Below are positions 26,697-37,242 of a stretch of DNA of 64,000 nt, piece by piece. Both the position numbers and the translations under genes were made by a program. The stretch's first letter is position 1. The number at the start of each line of letters is the position of its first letter. The notes beneath the pieces are model-generated. The model was not told the origin of the DNA, made no database searches, and worked only from the letters and a program-made list of their open reading frames with translations. Source of the stretch: Pseudotabrizicola sp. (GTDB lineage Bacteria > Pseudomonadota > Alphaproteobacteria > Rhodobacterales > Rhodobacteraceae); contig NZ_JAUSNR010000023.1 of assembly GCF_030656345.1 (NCBI RefSeq), positions 62,001 through 126,000 on the forward strand, in the 5' to 3' direction.

Positions 26697-27182
26697 ATGA
26701 GTATTTGGGAAAGGTGCAATTGGCAGGGGCGCGGCCTGCCGGCAAGTGCGGCGGCAGTGGCCCTGTCGCTGGCGCTTGGCCTGCCCGCCACGGCGCAGGA
26801 TGTGGCAGACTGTGACTGGCGCGGTGCGGCGCAGGCCATTGCCGAACCGTGGGAGGACAACACCGCCACTTTCGCCAACGGCGCGGTCCGGCTGGCGGTG
26901 ATGGATGTGATGGAACCGGCCGCCGCGGCCTATCATCTGCTGATCCTGTCGCCGCCCCACGCCGAACTGGGCGAGCGTCAGTGCCGCGTGATGTCGGCGC
27001 AAGGCAGTTTCGGTTTTGCCGGTCTGTCGGTGCTGGGGGCGACGGCCACCTACGATCCCGCCACCGGGCTGACCGTGACCCTGCCGGCAAAGCGCTGGTC
27101 TGACGGCGATGTGTTCACCGATACCGCGTTGCATGTCACCATCAATCAGGCCACCGGGGCCATCACCGGGCGGCTGGATTAG
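26697..27182 (+). CDS. Secreted hypothetical protein; start region is a repeat copy
   Basis: 161 residues as read from this ATG. A Leu/Ala-rich signal-like segment ([15 protein letters not shown], about residues 21-35) precedes a beta-rich body with two Cys ([10 protein letters not shown] and RQCRVM) that could form a disulfide in the periplasm. No named domain recognised. Oddly, the first seven codons and the start codon itself fall in a copy of the dispersed GGAGTATTT repeat, giving an atypical N-terminus ([11 protein letters not shown]) for a signal peptide. An alternative GTG at 26670 is in frame. The 5-base gap to acpS implies co-transcription with pdxJ and acpS. Confidence 0.7.
   Translation: MSIWERCNWQGRGLPASAAAVALSLALGLPATAQDVADCDWRGAAQAIAEPWEDNTATFANGAVRLAVMDVMEPAAAAYHLLILSPPHAELGERQCRVMSAQGSFGFAGLSVLGATATYDPATGLTVTLPAKRWSDGDVFTDTALHVTINQATGAITGRLD
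26699..26719 (+). repeat. GGAGTATTT repeat copy 3, overlapping a start codon
   Basis: GAGTATTTGGG then AAAGGTGCAA, without a strong upstream GC hairpin. The AAGATG just before GAGTATTT gives the ATG of the secreted protein gene, so part of the repeat is translated. Confidence 0.6.
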
Positions 27183-27186
27183 CGCG

Positions 27187-27609
27187 ATGATACTGGGCAT
27201 CGGCAGTGATCTCGCCAATATCGAGCGGATTGAGGCAACGCTGGCCCGCTTTGGCGACCGGTTCCGCGACCGGGTTTTCACCGAGCGTGAACAGCGCAAG
27301 GCCGCCAGCCGCCCGCATGGTGTGGCCGCCACCTATGCCAAACGCTGGGCCGCGAAAGAGGCGTGCTCCAAGGCGCTTGGCACCGGGCTGCGCATGGGCA
27401 TTGCGTGGAAAGACATGGCGGTGACCAATCTGTCGACCGGCCAGCCGGTGATGCACCTGACCGGCTGGGCTGCAGACCGCTTGCTGCGCATGACCCCGCC
27501 GGGGCATGAGGCGGTGATCCACGTCACCCTGACCGATGATCACCCTTGGGCGCAGGCCTTTGTGGTGATAGAAGCCCGGCCCCTGGCCGGGCCGCCCGCC
27601 GCGCCCTGA
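27187..27609 (+). CDS. acpS: Holo-[acyl-carrier-protein] synthase
   Basis: 140 residues. The two AcpS motifs are visible: [13 protein letters not shown] (residues 4-16, with the metal-binding Asp) and [16 protein letters not shown] (about 58-73, with the catalytic Glu). It transfers 4-phosphopantetheine from CoA to the ACP Ser, activating fatty acid synthesis. It starts 5 bases after the preceding secreted protein gene. The C-terminus ([11 protein letters not shown]) is a few residues longer than typical. It opens the acpS-lepB-rnc-era-recO run. Confidence 0.95.
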   Translation: MILGIGSDLANIERIEATLARFGDRFRDRVFTEREQRKAASRPHGVAATYAKRWAAKEACSKALGTGLRMGIAWKDMAVTNLSTGQPVMHLTGWAADRLLRMTPPGHEAVIHVTLTDDHPWAQAFVVIEARPLAGPPAAP

Positions 27610-27671
27610 ACTTGACTCGGGCCGGATGCGGGCGCATGTAGCGGCCCGAAGAACAGCAAGGTGGATAAAGA

Positions 27672-28460
27672 ATGGCCAGCAAGGCAAAAGAAGATGGCGG
27701 CATCGTCGAGACGATCAAGACGGTGGTCTATGCCCTGTTGATTGCAGGCATCTTCCGGACCTTGTTCTTTCAGCCGTTCTGGATTCCGTCGGGCAGCATG
27801 AAGGACACGCTGCTGATCGGCGACTTTCTGTTCGTCAACAAGATGGCCTATGGCTACAGCCGCTATTCCTGCCCCTTTGCCGCCTGCCCGTTTTCCGGTC
27901 GCCTGTTCTTCAGCGAGCCGGAACGCGGCGATGTGGTGGTGTTCCGTCATCCGGTCAACGGGTCTGACTTCATCAAGCGTCTGATCGGCATGCCCGGCGA
28001 TACCGTGCAGATGCGCGGCGGCATGGTTTATCTGAACGGCACCGAAGTGCCGCAGGAAGACGCGGGCCAGTTTGCCGAGCTCTATGAACAGCAAGGCCCG
28101 ATGGGCCATCTGCCGCGCTGCGAAAACGGCCCCGTCGGGCAGGGCGACACCTGCATCAAGTCGCGCGCGCGCGAAACCCTGCCGGGCGGGCGCACGCATG
28201 ATGTGCTCAACATCGACAGCAATGGCGCGGGCGATAACACCGATGTGTTCACCGTGCCGGCCGGGCATTACTTCTTCATGGGCGACAACCGCGACAATTC
28301 GCAGGACAGCCGCTTTGTGCAGGCCGTCGGCGGTGTGGGCTTTGTGCCCGCCGATCACCTGATCGGCCGCGCCGACCGGATCATGTTCTCGTCCGCCGGG
28401 CGGTCGATGCTGTATTTCTGGACCTGGCGCTCCGATCGCTTCTTCAAGGCGGTGGAATGA
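27672..28460 (+). CDS. lepB: Signal peptidase I
   Basis: 262 residues. One N-terminal membrane helix (about 17-33), then box [17 protein letters not shown] with nucleophile Ser42, box [14 protein letters not shown] with general base Lys102, and box [14 protein letters not shown] Cys-containing insert ([13 protein letters not shown], residues 65-77), common in alphaproteobacteria, precedes box C. It cleaves signal peptides at the outer face of the inner membrane, and would process the several secreted proteins in this window. Its stop overlaps rnc (ATGA). Confidence 0.97.
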   Translation: MASKAKEDGGIVETIKTVVYALLIAGIFRTLFFQPFWIPSGSMKDTLLIGDFLFVNKMAYGYSRYSCPFAACPFSGRLFFSEPERGDVVVFRHPVNGSDFIKRLIGMPGDTVQMRGGMVYLNGTEVPQEDAGQFAELYEQQGPMGHLPRCENGPVGQGDTCIKSRARETLPGGRTHDVLNIDSNGAGDNTDVFTVPAGHYFFMGDNRDNSQDSRFVQAVGGVGFVPADHLIGRADRIMFSSAGRSMLYFWTWRSDRFFKAVE

Positions 28461-29143
28461 GGCTGGCTGCGGACCTAAAGGCCTTTGAAGGCCGGATCGG
28501 GCACAGCTTCCACACGCCCGAACTGCTGGTCCGCGCTGTGACCCATGCGTCCTTGTCGTCCCAGACCCGGCCCGACAACCAGCGGTTGGAATTTTTAGGC
28601 GACCGGGTGCTGGGCCTTGTGATGGCCGAAGCCTTGCTAGGCGCCGATGTCGCGGCGAGCGAGGGGCAGCTTGCCCCGCGCTTCAACGCCATGGTGCGCA
28701 AGGAAACCTGCGCCGATGTCGCCCGCGCGATTGGTCTGGGCGAGGTGATGAAGCTGGGCCGCTCTGAAATGCTCTCCGGCGGGCGCCGCAAAGAGGCGCT
28801 GCTTGGCGACGCGATGGAAGCGCTGATTGCCGCCGTCTATCTGGACGGCGGGTTTGACGCCGCCCGCGCCATGGTGCTGCGGCTCTGGTCTGACCGCATC
28901 GGCGCCGTGGACCATGACGCCCGCGACCCCAAGACCGCCCTGCAGGAATGGGCGCAGGCCCGTGGCATGGCCCCGCCTGCCTATACACAGACCGGGCGCA
29001 CCGGCCCGGACCATCAACCGATATTCACCGTCGAAGTGACGCTGGACAACGGCGCGCGCGAAGCCGCCCGCGCAGGCTCCAAACGCATCGCCGAACAACA
29101 GGCCGCCCGCGCTTTGCTGGCAAGGCTGGAGCAAGAGACATGA
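28457..29143 (+). CDS. rnc: Ribonuclease III
   Basis: 228 residues. The nuclease domain has the signature [21 protein letters not shown] (about residues 38-58), with the metal-binding acidic residues, and [18 protein letters not shown]-terminal double-stranded RNA binding domain (about 155-225) ends in [17 protein letters not shown]. It processes rRNA precursors and structured RNAs, and could act on the long inverted repeats seen elsewhere in this window. ATGA overlaps link it to lepB upstream and era downstream. Confidence 0.97.
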   Translation: MRLAADLKAFEGRIGHSFHTPELLVRAVTHASLSSQTRPDNQRLEFLGDRVLGLVMAEALLGADVAASEGQLAPRFNAMVRKETCADVARAIGLGEVMKLGRSEMLSGGRRKEALLGDAMEALIAAVYLDGGFDAARAMVLRLWSDRIGAVDHDARDPKTALQEWAQARGMAPPAYTQTGRTGPDHQPIFTVEVTLDNGAREAARAGSKRIAEQQAARALLARLEQET

Positions 29144-30057
29144 CAGACACACCCACCCGCGCCGGCTTTGTCGCCCTGATCGGCGAGCCCAATGCCGGCA
29201 AATCCACGTTGCTGAACCGCATGGTGGGGGCCAAGGTCTCTATCGTGACGCATAAGGTGCAGACCACCCGCACCCGGATCAGGGGGGTGGCGATGGAGGG
29301 GCAGGCGCAGATCGTCTTTGTCGATACGCCCGGCCTGTTCCGCCCGCGCCGCCGTCTGGACCGCGCCATGGTCAAGGCCGCATGGGGTGGGGCGTCGGAC
29401 GCTGATGTGATCGTGTTGATGATCGAGGCGCACCGGGGCATGACCGAAGGTGTCTCTGCCATCATCGACCGTATGCGGGACGTGATGCCGCAGGGCCAGC
29501 CGGTGGCGCTTGCCATCAACAAGATCGACCGGGTGAAATCCGAGGTGCTGCTGGCACTGGCCGAAAAGCTGAACGAGGCGTTTCCCTTCGCGAAAACCTT
29601 CATGATCAGCGCCGAGAAGGGCTACGGCGTCAAGGATCTGCGCGAATGGCTGGCCGAGCAGATCCCGACCGGCCCGTGGTTCTATCCCGAAGACCAGATC
29701 GCCGATCTGCCGATGCGGATGATCGCGGCGGAAATGACCCGCGAAAAACTGACCCTGCGCCTGCACGAGGAACTGCCCTACCAGCTGACGGTCGAGACCG
29801 AAAAGTGGGAGGATAAATCCGACGGATCGACCCGCATCGACCAGATCGTCTATGTCATGCGTGATGGCCACAAGGGCATCGTGCTGGGCAACAAGGGCGA
29901 AACCATCAAGGCCATCGGCTCTGCCGCCCGCGCCGATATCTCGGAATTTCTGGGCCGCACCGTGCACCTGTTCCTGCAGGTCAAGGTCCGTCCGAACTGG
30001 CTGGATGAGCCTGAGCGCTATTCCGAAATGGGGCTGGACTTCAAGGACGGCGACTGA
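29140..30057 (+). CDS. era: GTPase Era
   Basis: 305 residues. G1 loop GEPNAGKST (15-23), G3 DTPGL, G4 NKID and G5 SAEKG are all present, followed by a KH domain with the GxxG loop [11 protein letters not shown] near residue 250. Era binds 16S rRNA and helps mature the small ribosomal subunit. It overlaps the rnc stop, the classic rnc-era coupling. Length and motifs are normal; no anomaly seen. Confidence 0.97.
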   Translation: MTDTPTRAGFVALIGEPNAGKSTLLNRMVGAKVSIVTHKVQTTRTRIRGVAMEGQAQIVFVDTPGLFRPRRRLDRAMVKAAWGGASDADVIVLMIEAHRGMTEGVSAIIDRMRDVMPQGQPVALAINKIDRVKSEVLLALAEKLNEAFPFAKTFMISAEKGYGVKDLREWLAEQIPTGPWFYPEDQIADLPMRMIAAEMTREKLTLRLHEELPYQLTVETEKWEDKSDGSTRIDQIVYVMRDGHKGIVLGNKGETIKAIGSAARADISEFLGRTVHLFLQVKVRPNWLDEPERYSEMGLDFKDGD

Positions 30058-30060
30058 CGC

Positions 30061-30399
30061 ATGGCGGAGGATATCCGGCTCAAGACCGATCTGTGGGTCT
30101 CGGCCTATCTCAACCGCCTGCGCCTTGCCGACATTCCGGCCTATGTCACCCGCAAGGGCGACCCGACGGCGGGCACTGTGCTGGTCAAGGTCGCGCTGCT
30201 CGACGGCACCGCCCGCGCCTTTGAACGCGGCTATGACCTGACCACCGGCACCCGGCTCTGGCGGCTGATGGCCGAGGGGCCGGAGCGTGAGGTTGATGAA
30301 ATGCTCACCCGCGCAGGCGCGCGCGACCCCGACCTGTGGGTGATCGAGCTGGAACATCGCGCGGGCCGCACCCTGCTGGACGAAGACGGCCTGAGCTGA
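30061..30399 (+). CDS. DUF1491 family protein
   Basis: 112 residues, soluble. The sequence (LKTDLWVSAYLNRLRLADIPAYVTRKGDPTAG and onward, with EREVDEMLTRAGARDPDLWVIELE) fits DUF1491, which to my knowledge is restricted to alphaproteobacteria and frequently lies between era and recO. Two-layer alpha/beta composition, no membrane segment or Cys. Function is unknown; location suggests ribosome or DNA-repair context, but this is only positional. It begins 3 bases after era. Confidence 0.85.
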   Translation: MAEDIRLKTDLWVSAYLNRLRLADIPAYVTRKGDPTAGTVLVKVALLDGTARAFERGYDLTTGTRLWRLMAEGPEREVDEMLTRAGARDPDLWVIELEHRAGRTLLDEDGLS

Positions 30400-30455
30400 C
30401 CGACGCGGCCCGTGATCCGCTTGCAAGCCGCGACAGCACCCTGCAAAGATCAGCC

Positions 30456-31181
30456 ATGGAATGGCGTGAAGACGGGGTGCTCTTGTCCATGCGCCCGCAT
30501 GGCGAAGGCTCTGCAATCATAGAGGTGTTTACCAGCGGCCATGGCCGCCACTTCGGCGTGGTCCGGGGCGGGGCATCGCGCAAACGCGCGCCGCTGCTGC
30601 AACCCGGCGCGCAACTGGACCTCACGTGGCGGGCGCGGCTGGATGACCAGATCGGCAGCTTTCTGGCCGAACCTGTGCACTCGCGCGCCGCCGTGCTGGA
30701 AAGCCCGCTGGCGCTTGCCGGCCTCACCGCCGCCTGCGCGCTCTTGCACCTCAGTCTGGCCGAGCGGGACCCGCACCCGCAGCTCTACCGCCGCACGCTG
30801 TCACTCATGGATGCGATGGCGGGCGGGGCCGACTGGATCGGCGATTACATGCGGTGGGAATTGCTGCTGCTTGATGAAATCGGCTTCGGCCTTGATCTCA
30901 CGCGCTGCGCCGTCACCGGCCAGCGCGACGATCTGGCATACGTCAGCCCGCGCACCGGCCGCGCTGTCAGCCGGGGTGCCGCCGGGGACTGGGCCCCGAA
31001 ACTGCTGCCGCTGCCGCAGGCCTTGATGGGGCAGGGGCCGGTGACGGGGGCCGAGGCGGCACAGGCCCTCGCCATCACCGGCCATTTTCTGGCCCGCGAA
31101 CTCGCCTCTGAAACCCGCGCATCGGCTTTGCCCGACTCGCGCAGCCGCTTGCTGGCCCGGCTCGGTCGCATCAGCCCCTAA
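30456..31181 (+). CDS. recO: DNA repair protein RecO
   Basis: 241 residues. The N-terminal OB fold (MEWREDGVLLSMRPHGEGSAIIEVFT) is diagnostic, followed by a helical C-terminal domain (GDYMRWELLLLDEIGFGLDLTRCAVTGQ). The zinc-binding Cys cluster of some RecO proteins is reduced to one Cys, as is usual in this group. RecO, with RecR, loads RecA onto SSB-coated gaps (RecFOR pathway). It is the last gene of the acpS-lepB-rnc-era-DUF1491-recO run. The ATG giving MEWREDG is the family start. Confidence 0.95.
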   Translation: MEWREDGVLLSMRPHGEGSAIIEVFTSGHGRHFGVVRGGASRKRAPLLQPGAQLDLTWRARLDDQIGSFLAEPVHSRAAVLESPLALAGLTAACALLHLSLAERDPHPQLYRRTLSLMDAMAGGADWIGDYMRWELLLLDEIGFGLDLTRCAVTGQRDDLAYVSPRTGRAVSRGAAGDWAPKLLPLPQALMGQGPVTGAEAAQALAITGHFLARELASETRASALPDSRSRLLARLGRISP

Positions 31182-31271
31182 ATCACCCCGGCGACTCACA
31201 AACGACCTGAAATGTCGCAGCCGTCGCAGACCCGCTGCCATATCCTTGGGCAGATGGGGGCCGAGACAGAT

Positions 31272-32483
31272 ATGGCCAGCAAATTCATCCCCCTCCACCT
31301 GAAACACGCGCCGACCCCAAGGGTTGAGAACTTTGCGTTGCTTTCAGGGATGGAAGCCGCCGTGCGCGGCATGCTGGTGTCGGCGATGCCGCTTGCAGTC
31401 TACGACGCCCTGGGCAGCGCCGAGGCGACCTCATCGGCCTATTTCGTCGCCGGGATCGTGTCGATGATCTGGGGGCTGATGGTGCCCTGGGCCACCCGCC
31501 ACATTCCGCGCCGCTGGATGTATACGCTGGGTTGCGGGCTGTATCTGATCGGCATGGGCCTTGCGGTCATTGGCACCGGCTGGGCGCTGCCGCTGGCGGT
31601 AATGTGTCTGGCGATGGCCACGGCGACCACATTCGTCTGCCTGAACGCCTATATCCTCGATTACATCGACCGTCAGAACCTAGGCCGCAGCCAGTCGATG
31701 CAGATGGTGTTTTCCGCCGGGCCATGGGCCGTGGGGCCCTTGCTTGGGGTCTGGCTGCGCAGCGTCTGGGCACCCTTGCCGTTTCTGGTGGCGGGCGCTT
31801 GCGCGATCGCGCTGCTGGTCGCGTTCTGGGTGCTGCGCTTAGGCAATGGCAAGCAGATCAGCCGCGCCAAAGGCCCCGCCGCCAACCCCCTCGCGTATCT
31901 GGGCCGGTTCTTCGCGCAACCTCGCCTGATTGCCGGATGGCTGTTCGCCGTGATGCGGTCATGCGGCTGGTGGGTCTATGTGGTCTACCTGCCGATTTTC
32001 TGCATCGAGGCGGGTCTGGGCGACAAGGTCGGCGGCGTCGCGCTGTCGCTGTCGAACGCGCTGTTGTTCGCCTCGCCCCTCATGCTGCGCCACGCCCGCG
32101 CCGCTTCGGTCCGCCGCACCGTGCGCTTTGCCTTCGGGGCCTGCGGGCTGCTGTTCGTCGCCGCCGCTTTGGTGGCCCCCCTGCCATGGGCCACGGTCGC
32201 GGCCTGCATGGCGGCAGCGGTGTTTCTTGTGCTGCTCGACATCGTCGGCGGCCTGCCCTTCCTGATGGCGGTCAAACCATCGGAGCGGACAGAGATGTCA
32301 GCCGTCTATTCCAGCTTCCGCGACGTGTCCGGCATCCTGACCCCCGGGGCAGCATGGCTGGTGCTGCTGGTCGCCCCCTTGCCGGGCATCTTTGCCGCCG
32401 CAGGGGCAGGCCTGCTGACCGCATGGGTGATCTCGGGCCGACTTCACCCCCGTCTGGGTGCCGCGCGCGGGCAGGCCACCTGA
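31272..32483 (+). CDS. MFS family transporter
   Basis: About 403 residues with twelve predicted helices and a central loop (LRLGNGKQISRAKGPAANP) separating two six-helix halves. The motif between helices 2 and 3 (WATRHIPRRWMYTLGCGL) matches the loose G-x-L-(A/S)-D/R pattern of the major facilitator superfamily. Substrate is unknown. The start could also be at 31254 or 31212; 31272 (MASKFIPLHLK) gives a short cytoplasmic N-terminus. It is followed by an inverted pair of GGAGTATTT repeats separating it from the convergent mcd gene. Confidence 0.82.
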   Translation: MASKFIPLHLKHAPTPRVENFALLSGMEAAVRGMLVSAMPLAVYDALGSAEATSSAYFVAGIVSMIWGLMVPWATRHIPRRWMYTLGCGLYLIGMGLAVIGTGWALPLAVMCLAMATATTFVCLNAYILDYIDRQNLGRSQSMQMVFSAGPWAVGPLLGVWLRSVWAPLPFLVAGACAIALLVAFWVLRLGNGKQISRAKGPAANPLAYLGRFFAQPRLIAGWLFAVMRSCGWWVYVVYLPIFCIEAGLGDKVGGVALSLSNALLFASPLMLRHARAASVRRTVRFAFGACGLLFVAAALVAPLPWATVAACMAAAVFLVLLDIVGGLPFLMAVKPSERTEMSAVYSSFRDVSGILTPGAAWLVLLVAPLPGIFAAAGAGLLTAWVISGRLHPRLGAARGQAT

Positions 32484-32519
32484 CCTGAGAGCGTGGCGAG
32501 ACGGCGGACGTCGCAAGAT

Positions 32520-32540
32520 GAGTATTTTCATCAAGATGAA
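32520..32540 (+). repeat. GGAGTATTT repeat copy 4 (left arm of an inverted pair)
   Basis: GAGTATTTTCA then TCAAGATGAA, downstream of the MFS gene. Together with copy 5 it forms a near-perfect inverted repeat (19 of 21 positions) with a 23-nt loop between convergent genes. Confidence 0.75.
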
Positions 32541-32563
32541 ATCGAAAGCGCAGCACTTTCCCA

Positions 32564-32584
32564 TTCATCTTGACAAAAATACTC
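32564..32584 (-). repeat. GGAGTATTT repeat copy 5 (right arm of an inverted pair)
   Basis: On the minus strand it reads GAGTATTTTTG then TCAAGATGAA. It is the mirror of copy 4; the pair can fold into a long hairpin that would act as a bidirectional terminator for the MFS and mcd genes. Confidence 0.75.
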
Positions 32585-32693
32585 AAATTCCACCCTTTAT
32601 GCGGGGAAAAACAATAGAAAACTGTAAGCCTCGTAAAGCCAAGCCATTGATATCAAGCGATACCATTGGCCTCCCCTTGTGTTGCACGCCCCC

Positions 32694-34361
32694 TCAGTCC
32701 AGCAGGCGCCGCGCAATCACCTGCGCCTGAATCTCAGCCGCCCCTTCAAAGATGTTGAGAATCCGCGCGTCGCACAGAATGCGGCTGATCTGATATTCCA
32801 GCGCAAAACCGTTGCCGCCATGGATCTGCAAGGCATTGTCCGCCGCCGCCCAGGCCACCCGCGCGCCCAAGAGCTTGGCCATCCCCGCCTCGAGATCGCA
32901 GCGCTTGTCATGGTCCTTCTGCCAGGCGCTGAAATAGGTCAGCTGGCGGGCCACCATGATCTCGACCGCCATCATCGCCAGCTTGCCCGCCACGCGCGGG
33001 AAGTCGATCAGCGGCTTGCCGAACTGCTTGCGATCCTCGGCATAGCCCATCCCCACATCCAGCGCGTTTTGTGCCACGCCGATGGCACGGGCGGCGGTCT
33101 GGATACGGGCGGATTCGAAGGTCTGCATCAGCTGCTTGAAGCCCTGCCCCTCCACCCCGCCCAGCAGGTTTTCACCCTTCACTTTGAAGTCGTCAAAATT
33201 GACGGTGTATTCCTTCATCCCACGATAGCCGAGCACTTCAATCTCGCCGCCCGACAGGCCGGGATCGACAAACGGGGCCTCATCGGTGCCGGGGGTCTTT
33301 TCGGCCAGAAACATCGACAGCCCGCGATAATCGCTGGTCGCATCCACACTGCGCGCCAGCACCGTCATCACATGGGTGCGGGCGGCATGGGTGATCCAGG
33401 TCTTGTTGCCGGTGAGGGTCCAATCCTCGCCATCCCGCCGCGCCCGGGTGCGCAAGGCCCCAAGGTCGGACCCGGTGTTCGGCTCGGTGAACACTGCCGT
33501 GGGCAGGATTTCCCCGCTGGCCAGCTTTGGCAGCCACTGCGCTTTTTGCGCGTCGGTGCCGCCGCACAGGATCAGCTCGGCCGCGATCTCGGACCGGGTG
33601 CCCAAAGAGCCCACGCCTATATAGCCGCGCGACAGCTCTTCCGACACCACCACCATGCTGGCCTTGGACAGGCCAAACCCGCCGAATTCTTCCGGAATGG
33701 TTAGGCCAAACACCCCCATTTCCGCCAGCTGGTCGATCACCGACATCGGGATCAGCTCATCTTTAAGGTGCCATTCATGCGCGAAAGGCGTCACCTGTTC
33801 GGCGGCAAAGCGGCGGAACTGGTCGCGGATCATCTCCAGCTCTTCGTCCAGCCCTGTCGCGCCAAAGGTGGCGTTGGCGCGGGACTCGCGCATCAGCGCC
33901 ACCAGACGGCTGCGGGCCGCAGTGGTGTTGCCCTGCGCCATCAGGGTCAGTGCTGCGTCGCCCCATGCGACAGGCTCAAGCCCCAGATCCTGCAGCCGCG
34001 CAATCTCTCCCTGACTCATCGGGATGCCGCCGTGGATCTGGTTCAGGTATTCGCCATAAGCGATCTGCAGGATCAGCCCCTCCATCTCGGCAAACCGGCC
34101 GTCCTCCTGCAACCGGGCGGCCCAGGCCTGCATCTGGCGCAGCGCTTCGGTATAGGTGGCCAGCCAGGACAGTGCATGGGCGGCGTACTGATGCTGCTCC
34201 ATCGCGGCGGATGAGACTTTGCCCGCGACACTTACCATGGCACGCAGGTTTTCGCGGCCATGCGCGAACACCGCCTCGACCTCGGGCAGGGCCTGTGCGG
34301 TCAGCGCCAGCAGATCCGCCAGCAGCGGGGAGGTCGGTTGGGTCTGTCCGTCATGGGCCAT
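32694..34361 (-). CDS. mcd: (2S)-Methylsuccinyl-CoA dehydrogenase
   Basis: 555 residues, unusually long for an acyl-CoA dehydrogenase because of an N-terminal extension of about 170 residues (MAHDGQTQPTSPLLADLLAL onward), which is the mark of Mcd in the ethylmalonyl-CoA pathway. The dehydrogenase core shows VFTEPNTGSDLGALRTRA (flavin/substrate region), FESARIQTAARAIG, QFGKPL and the C-terminal IHGGNGF motif. Mcd oxidises methylsuccinyl-CoA to mesaconyl-CoA and hands electrons to ETF, whose genes are in this window. It indicates acetyl-CoA assimilation without isocitrate lyase. Specific Mcd assignment rests on length and remembered similarity. Confidence 0.88.
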   Translation of the reverse strand: MAHDGQTQPTSPLLADLLALTAQALPEVEAVFAHGRENLRAMVSVAGKVSSAAMEQHQYAAHALSWLATYTEALRQMQAWAARLQEDGRFAEMEGLILQIAYGEYLNQIHGGIPMSQGEIARLQDLGLEPVAWGDAALTLMAQGNTTAARSRLVALMRESRANATFGATGLDEELEMIRDQFRRFAAEQVTPFAHEWHLKDELIPMSVIDQLAEMGVFGLTIPEEFGGFGLSKASMVVVSEELSRGYIGVGSLGTRSEIAAELILCGGTDAQKAQWLPKLASGEILPTAVFTEPNTGSDLGALRTRARRDGEDWTLTGNKTWITHAARTHVMTVLARSVDATSDYRGLSMFLAEKTPGTDEAPFVDPGLSGGEIEVLGYRGMKEYTVNFDDFKVKGENLLGGVEGQGFKQLMQTFESARIQTAARAIGVAQNALDVGMGYAEDRKQFGKPLIDFPRVAGKLAMMAVEIMVARQLTYFSAWQKDHDKRCDLEAGMAKLLGARVAWAAADNALQIHGGNGFALEYQISRILCDARILNIFEGAAEIQAQVIARRLLD

Positions 34362-34409
34362 GGCGTGAGTCCTGTTCTTGAGTCTGTGGGTTCATCTGAG
34401 CTAATCATT

Positions 34410-34426
34410 TTGCAGTCGCAGCGCAA
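34410..34426 (-). promoter_or_regulatory. TTGC-N9-GCAA dyad upstream of mcd
   Basis: TTGC and GCAA half sites sit 49-65 bases before the mcd start. TTGC/GCAA half sites occur in operators of regulators of acyl-CoA metabolism (RamB/PccR type), but spacing differs and chance occurrence is quite possible. Confidence 0.25.
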
Positions 34427-34562
34427 CTTAATTTCAACGTAAACCGGGTCAACTGATGGAAAGTGTCGCGGTCAATCTGCCGCAGATGTGCATCCGCAAC
34501 TAGTTTTTGCTGCATATGCCAAAGGGGTTTTCATTTCCCCACGCGCGGGCGATGCAGGGAGC

Positions 34563-35348
34563 ATGACCGAGTCTCTCATCCTTCATATCTCTGCCGGGCA
34601 GGGCCTCTGGCCTCTGCTTGCCGCACTGGCCGTGACCCTGTTTGCCGGCTTTGTCAAAGGCGCGGTCGGCTTTGCGATGCCGCTGATCATGATCTCGGCG
34701 TTTTCCGCCTTTCTGCCGCCCGAGGTGGCGCTGGCCGGGCTTATCCTGCCGACTCTGATCACAAATTTCAGTCAGGCCTTCCGGCAGGGGGTCGGCCCGG
34801 CAAAGGCGACGGCCTGGGCGTACCGGCGCTTTCTGATCGGCACCGTGGTCTTTATCGCCATTGCGGCGCAGTTCTTCGATCTGATCCCGCGCGACGCTTA
34901 TCTGCTGCTGCTGGGCGTGCCGGTCACCGCCTTTGCGGCGTTGCAGCTGGCCGGGGTGCCGCTGGCGCTGCGGCTGCATCACCGGACCCGCGCCGAATGG
35001 GTGCTGGGGGTGATCGGGGGCCTCTATGGCGGGGTGTCGGGCATCTGGGGGCCGCCGCTGCTGGTGTATCTGTTGTCGATCAACGCCCCGAAGCTGGAGG
35101 CGATCCGGGCGCAGGGCGTGGTGTTCCTGATCGGTGCGGTGGCGTTGCTGGTGGCGCATCTGGGCACCGGGCTGGCCAATGCGCAGACACTGGCCTTTTC
35201 TGCGGCGCTGGTGGTGCCGGCGCAGATCGGGATGGTGCTGGGCTACCGGCTGCAGGACCGGCTGCCACAGGCGCGGTTCCGGCGCTGGACGCAAGCGCTG
35301 CTGGTGGTGACGGGGATGAACCTGATCCTGCAGGCGCTGGTGGCTTAG
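34563..35348 (+). CDS. TSUP (TauE/SafE) family membrane protein
   Basis: 261 residues, about eight helices with duplicated halves. The FAGFVKGAVGFAMPLIM (about residues 27-43) and VIGGLYGGVSGIWGPPLLVYLLS (about 148-170) repeats are the TSUP signatures. Family members export or import sulfite, sulfoacetate, taurine-derived or other organic anions; the substrate here is not evident. The ATG chosen gives MTESLILHISAGQG; an open frame from 34488 is longer but unlikely. It is divergent from mcd and convergent with pckA, and a GGAGTATTT repeat follows its stop by about 20 bases. Confidence 0.86.
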   Translation: MTESLILHISAGQGLWPLLAALAVTLFAGFVKGAVGFAMPLIMISAFSAFLPPEVALAGLILPTLITNFSQAFRQGVGPAKATAWAYRRFLIGTVVFIAIAAQFFDLIPRDAYLLLLGVPVTAFAALQLAGVPLALRLHHRTRAEWVLGVIGGLYGGVSGIWGPPLLVYLLSINAPKLEAIRAQGVVFLIGAVALLVAHLGTGLANAQTLAFSAALVVPAQIGMVLGYRLQDRLPQARFRRWTQALLVVTGMNLILQALVA

Positions 35349-35367
35349 GGCGGAAGCGCTCCGCGCG

Positions 35368-35390
35368 GGAGTATTTAGGAAAGGTGCAAA
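35368..35390 (+). repeat. GGAGTATTT repeat copy 6
   Basis: GGAGTATTTAGG then AAAGGTGCAAA, preceded by GCGCTCCGCGC, a short GC hairpin. It lies 20 bases after the TSUP gene stop. Confidence 0.75.
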
Positions 35391-35395
35391 TGCAA

Positions 35396-35424
35396 AGCGC
35401 CCGCGTGGGGGGCACGCGGGCGCT
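35396..35424 (-). terminator. Perfect 12-bp hairpin between TSUP gene and pckA
   Basis: AGCGCCCGCGTG, a 5-nt loop of G, and the exact complement. On the minus strand it is followed by TTTGCATTTGC, so it probably terminates pckA. Confidence 0.65.
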
Positions 35425-35426
35425 GA

Positions 35427-35476
35427 GTATGGTCAGGGTATGATCAACGTATGCTTTACGTATGGCAAACGTAGGG
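35427..35476. repeat. Phased GTATG repeats (period about 11 bp), first locus
   Basis: GTATGG, GTATGA, GTATGC, GTATGG and GTAGGG begin at 35428, 35438, 35449, 35460 and 35471: five units spaced 10-11 bases, i.e. one per helical turn. The last two units form ACGT-ATGGCAA-ACGT. It sits just beyond the pckA stop. Confidence 0.6.
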
Positions 35477-35490
35477 CTGTCTGTGCGGGG

Positions 35491-37089
<1,599 letters not shown>

Positions 37090-37142
37090 TCTGCAAGCTC
37101 CCGTTGCCCGCGCCGCAGCGCGGACTGATTTCGGTCCGAATT

Positions 37143-37167
37143 CGGTATCCGGGCCAATAGGATACCG
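37143..37167 (-). promoter_or_regulatory. Perfect dyad CGGTATCC-N9-GGATACCG upstream of pckA
   Basis: 8-bp perfect arms with a 9-base spacer, 54-78 bases upstream of the pckA start. It could be an operator or a hairpin in the pckA leader. Confidence 0.5.
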
Positions 37168-37242
37168 GCGGCAGTCCAGGGCCATTGGCCACCACAGCCC
37201 GCGTATAACACAGCGATGACATATCGGAACAGGCAGCATGGC

